From positions 1 through 39,132 of the forward strand of contig CACYNE010000025.1 in assembly GCA_902775605.1 (NCBI GenBank): 39,132 nt of DNA, given 5' to 3'. The first letter of the stretch is position 1. Each line of letters starts with the position of its first letter. Shown here piece by piece: positions 38,944 to 39,132 of the stretch. The translations under genes and the position numbers were made by a program. The notes below the pieces were generated by a model. It was not told where the DNA came from and did no database searches. It saw nothing but the letters and a program-made list of their open reading frames with translations. The DNA comes from an uncultured Prevotellaceae bacterium (GTDB taxonomy: Bacteria; Bacteroidota; Bacteroidia; Bacteroidales; Bacteroidaceae).

Positions 38944-39132
38944 TAAAAAAAAGAAAAAGCAATTGATTACCTCACGAGATTTATTAAGGTCAAGAATTAG
39001 AGAGATTTGTCGAAGACCCACGAGGAACGCAGTAATTAGAGAATTTTGCAGTCCTGAAGGACTGATGGCTCTGAATTAATAAGAATTATTAGAAATCTGT
39101 CCGTCGGACAGATGAAAAATTCTCAAATCCTC
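38849..39132. repeat. Hairpin repeat, copy E (runs off the window)
   Basis: Long arms 38895-38943 and 38990-39037 (about 48 bases, four or five mismatches or gaps) enclose a 46-base loop that matches that of copy A. Then CAGTCCTGAAGGACTG (39049-39064) and ATCTGTCCGTCGGACAGAT (39095-39113). Compared with copy A an extra GTCTTCGAC/GTCGAAGAC stem has been added symmetrically to both arms. Confidence 0.88.

Overview
This window looks like chromosomal DNA of a Bacteroidales bacterium, most likely a Prevotella-type member of Prevotellaceae. Three things point there. Start sites are preceded by the Bacteroidota promoter (TTTG, 19-20 bases, TAnnTTTG) rather than by strong Shine-Dalgarno sites. The protein families are typical of the group: an OmpA-like export set, DUF5689-type and OB-fold lipoproteins, a TonB-dependent receptor ending in an aromatic residue, and a Cys-type glutathione peroxidase. 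The tmRNA encodes a GNNEYALAA-like tag. These are inferences from motifs read by eye; no database search was run. LAYOUT. 1-4700: minus-strand housekeeping and stress genes: CTP synthase (pyrG), thioredoxin reductase (trxB), glutathione peroxidase, a secreted DNA/RNA nuclease lipoprotein, and a ribosomal protein L31 type B gene that appears broken by a 34-base internal deletion. 4800-5950: a plus-strand HUH/Y1 REP-associated tyrosine transposase-like gene (RAYT) with a near-perfect 34-base palindrome and GTAG-containing 22-base repeats just downstream. 6000-11340: a minus-strand operon of a TonB-dependent receptor and two surface lipoproteins. 11500-13690: divergent plus-strand operon of a secreted endonuclease/exonuclease/phosphatase-family protein, uridine kinase and a histidine phosphatase. 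The receptor, lipoproteins and secreted nucleases together suggest scavenging of extracellular nucleic acid or phosphate esters, ending in nucleoside salvage. 13700-14760: a secreted Ser/Arg/Gly-rich repeat protein. 14945-35304: a large exopolysaccharide locus, almost all on the minus strand: SLBB export protein, Wzz-like protein, EpsG/Wzy-like polymerase, Wzx-like flippase, a secreted TIM-barrel glycosidase-like protein, a second RAYT-like protein, four glycosyltransferases, a plus-strand beta-propeller-like protein, another glycosyltransferase, a phosphoglycosyl transferase, a Wzi-like barrel, a small lipoprotein and a FlaA1/CapD-type dehydratase. 35300-39132: the tmRNA gene (ssrA), a conserved hypothetical gene, and a NusG-like antiterminator paralogue with a structured leader, all interspersed with hairpin repeats. 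HOW IT FITS. The polysaccharide genes form a near-complete Wzx/Wzy pathway: the phosphoglycosyl transferase loads the first sugar on the lipid carrier, five glycosyltransferases extend it, Wzx flips, Wzy polymerises, Wzz sets length and the SLBB protein exports. The NusG-like gene nearby is a candidate antiterminator for the long repeat-filled leader of that locus. THE MOST UNUSUAL SIGNALS are (1) two RAYT-like HUH proteins sharing an undescribed C-terminal Rossmann-like module, (2) a family of roughly 150-200 base hairpin repeats clustered at the polysaccharide locus edges, whose stems vary in sequence but keep pairing, (3) tmRNA bracketed by 77-base direct repeats, (4) repeats that carry the promoters of glycosyltransferase genes, and (5) the structured leader in front of the long NusG-like gene.
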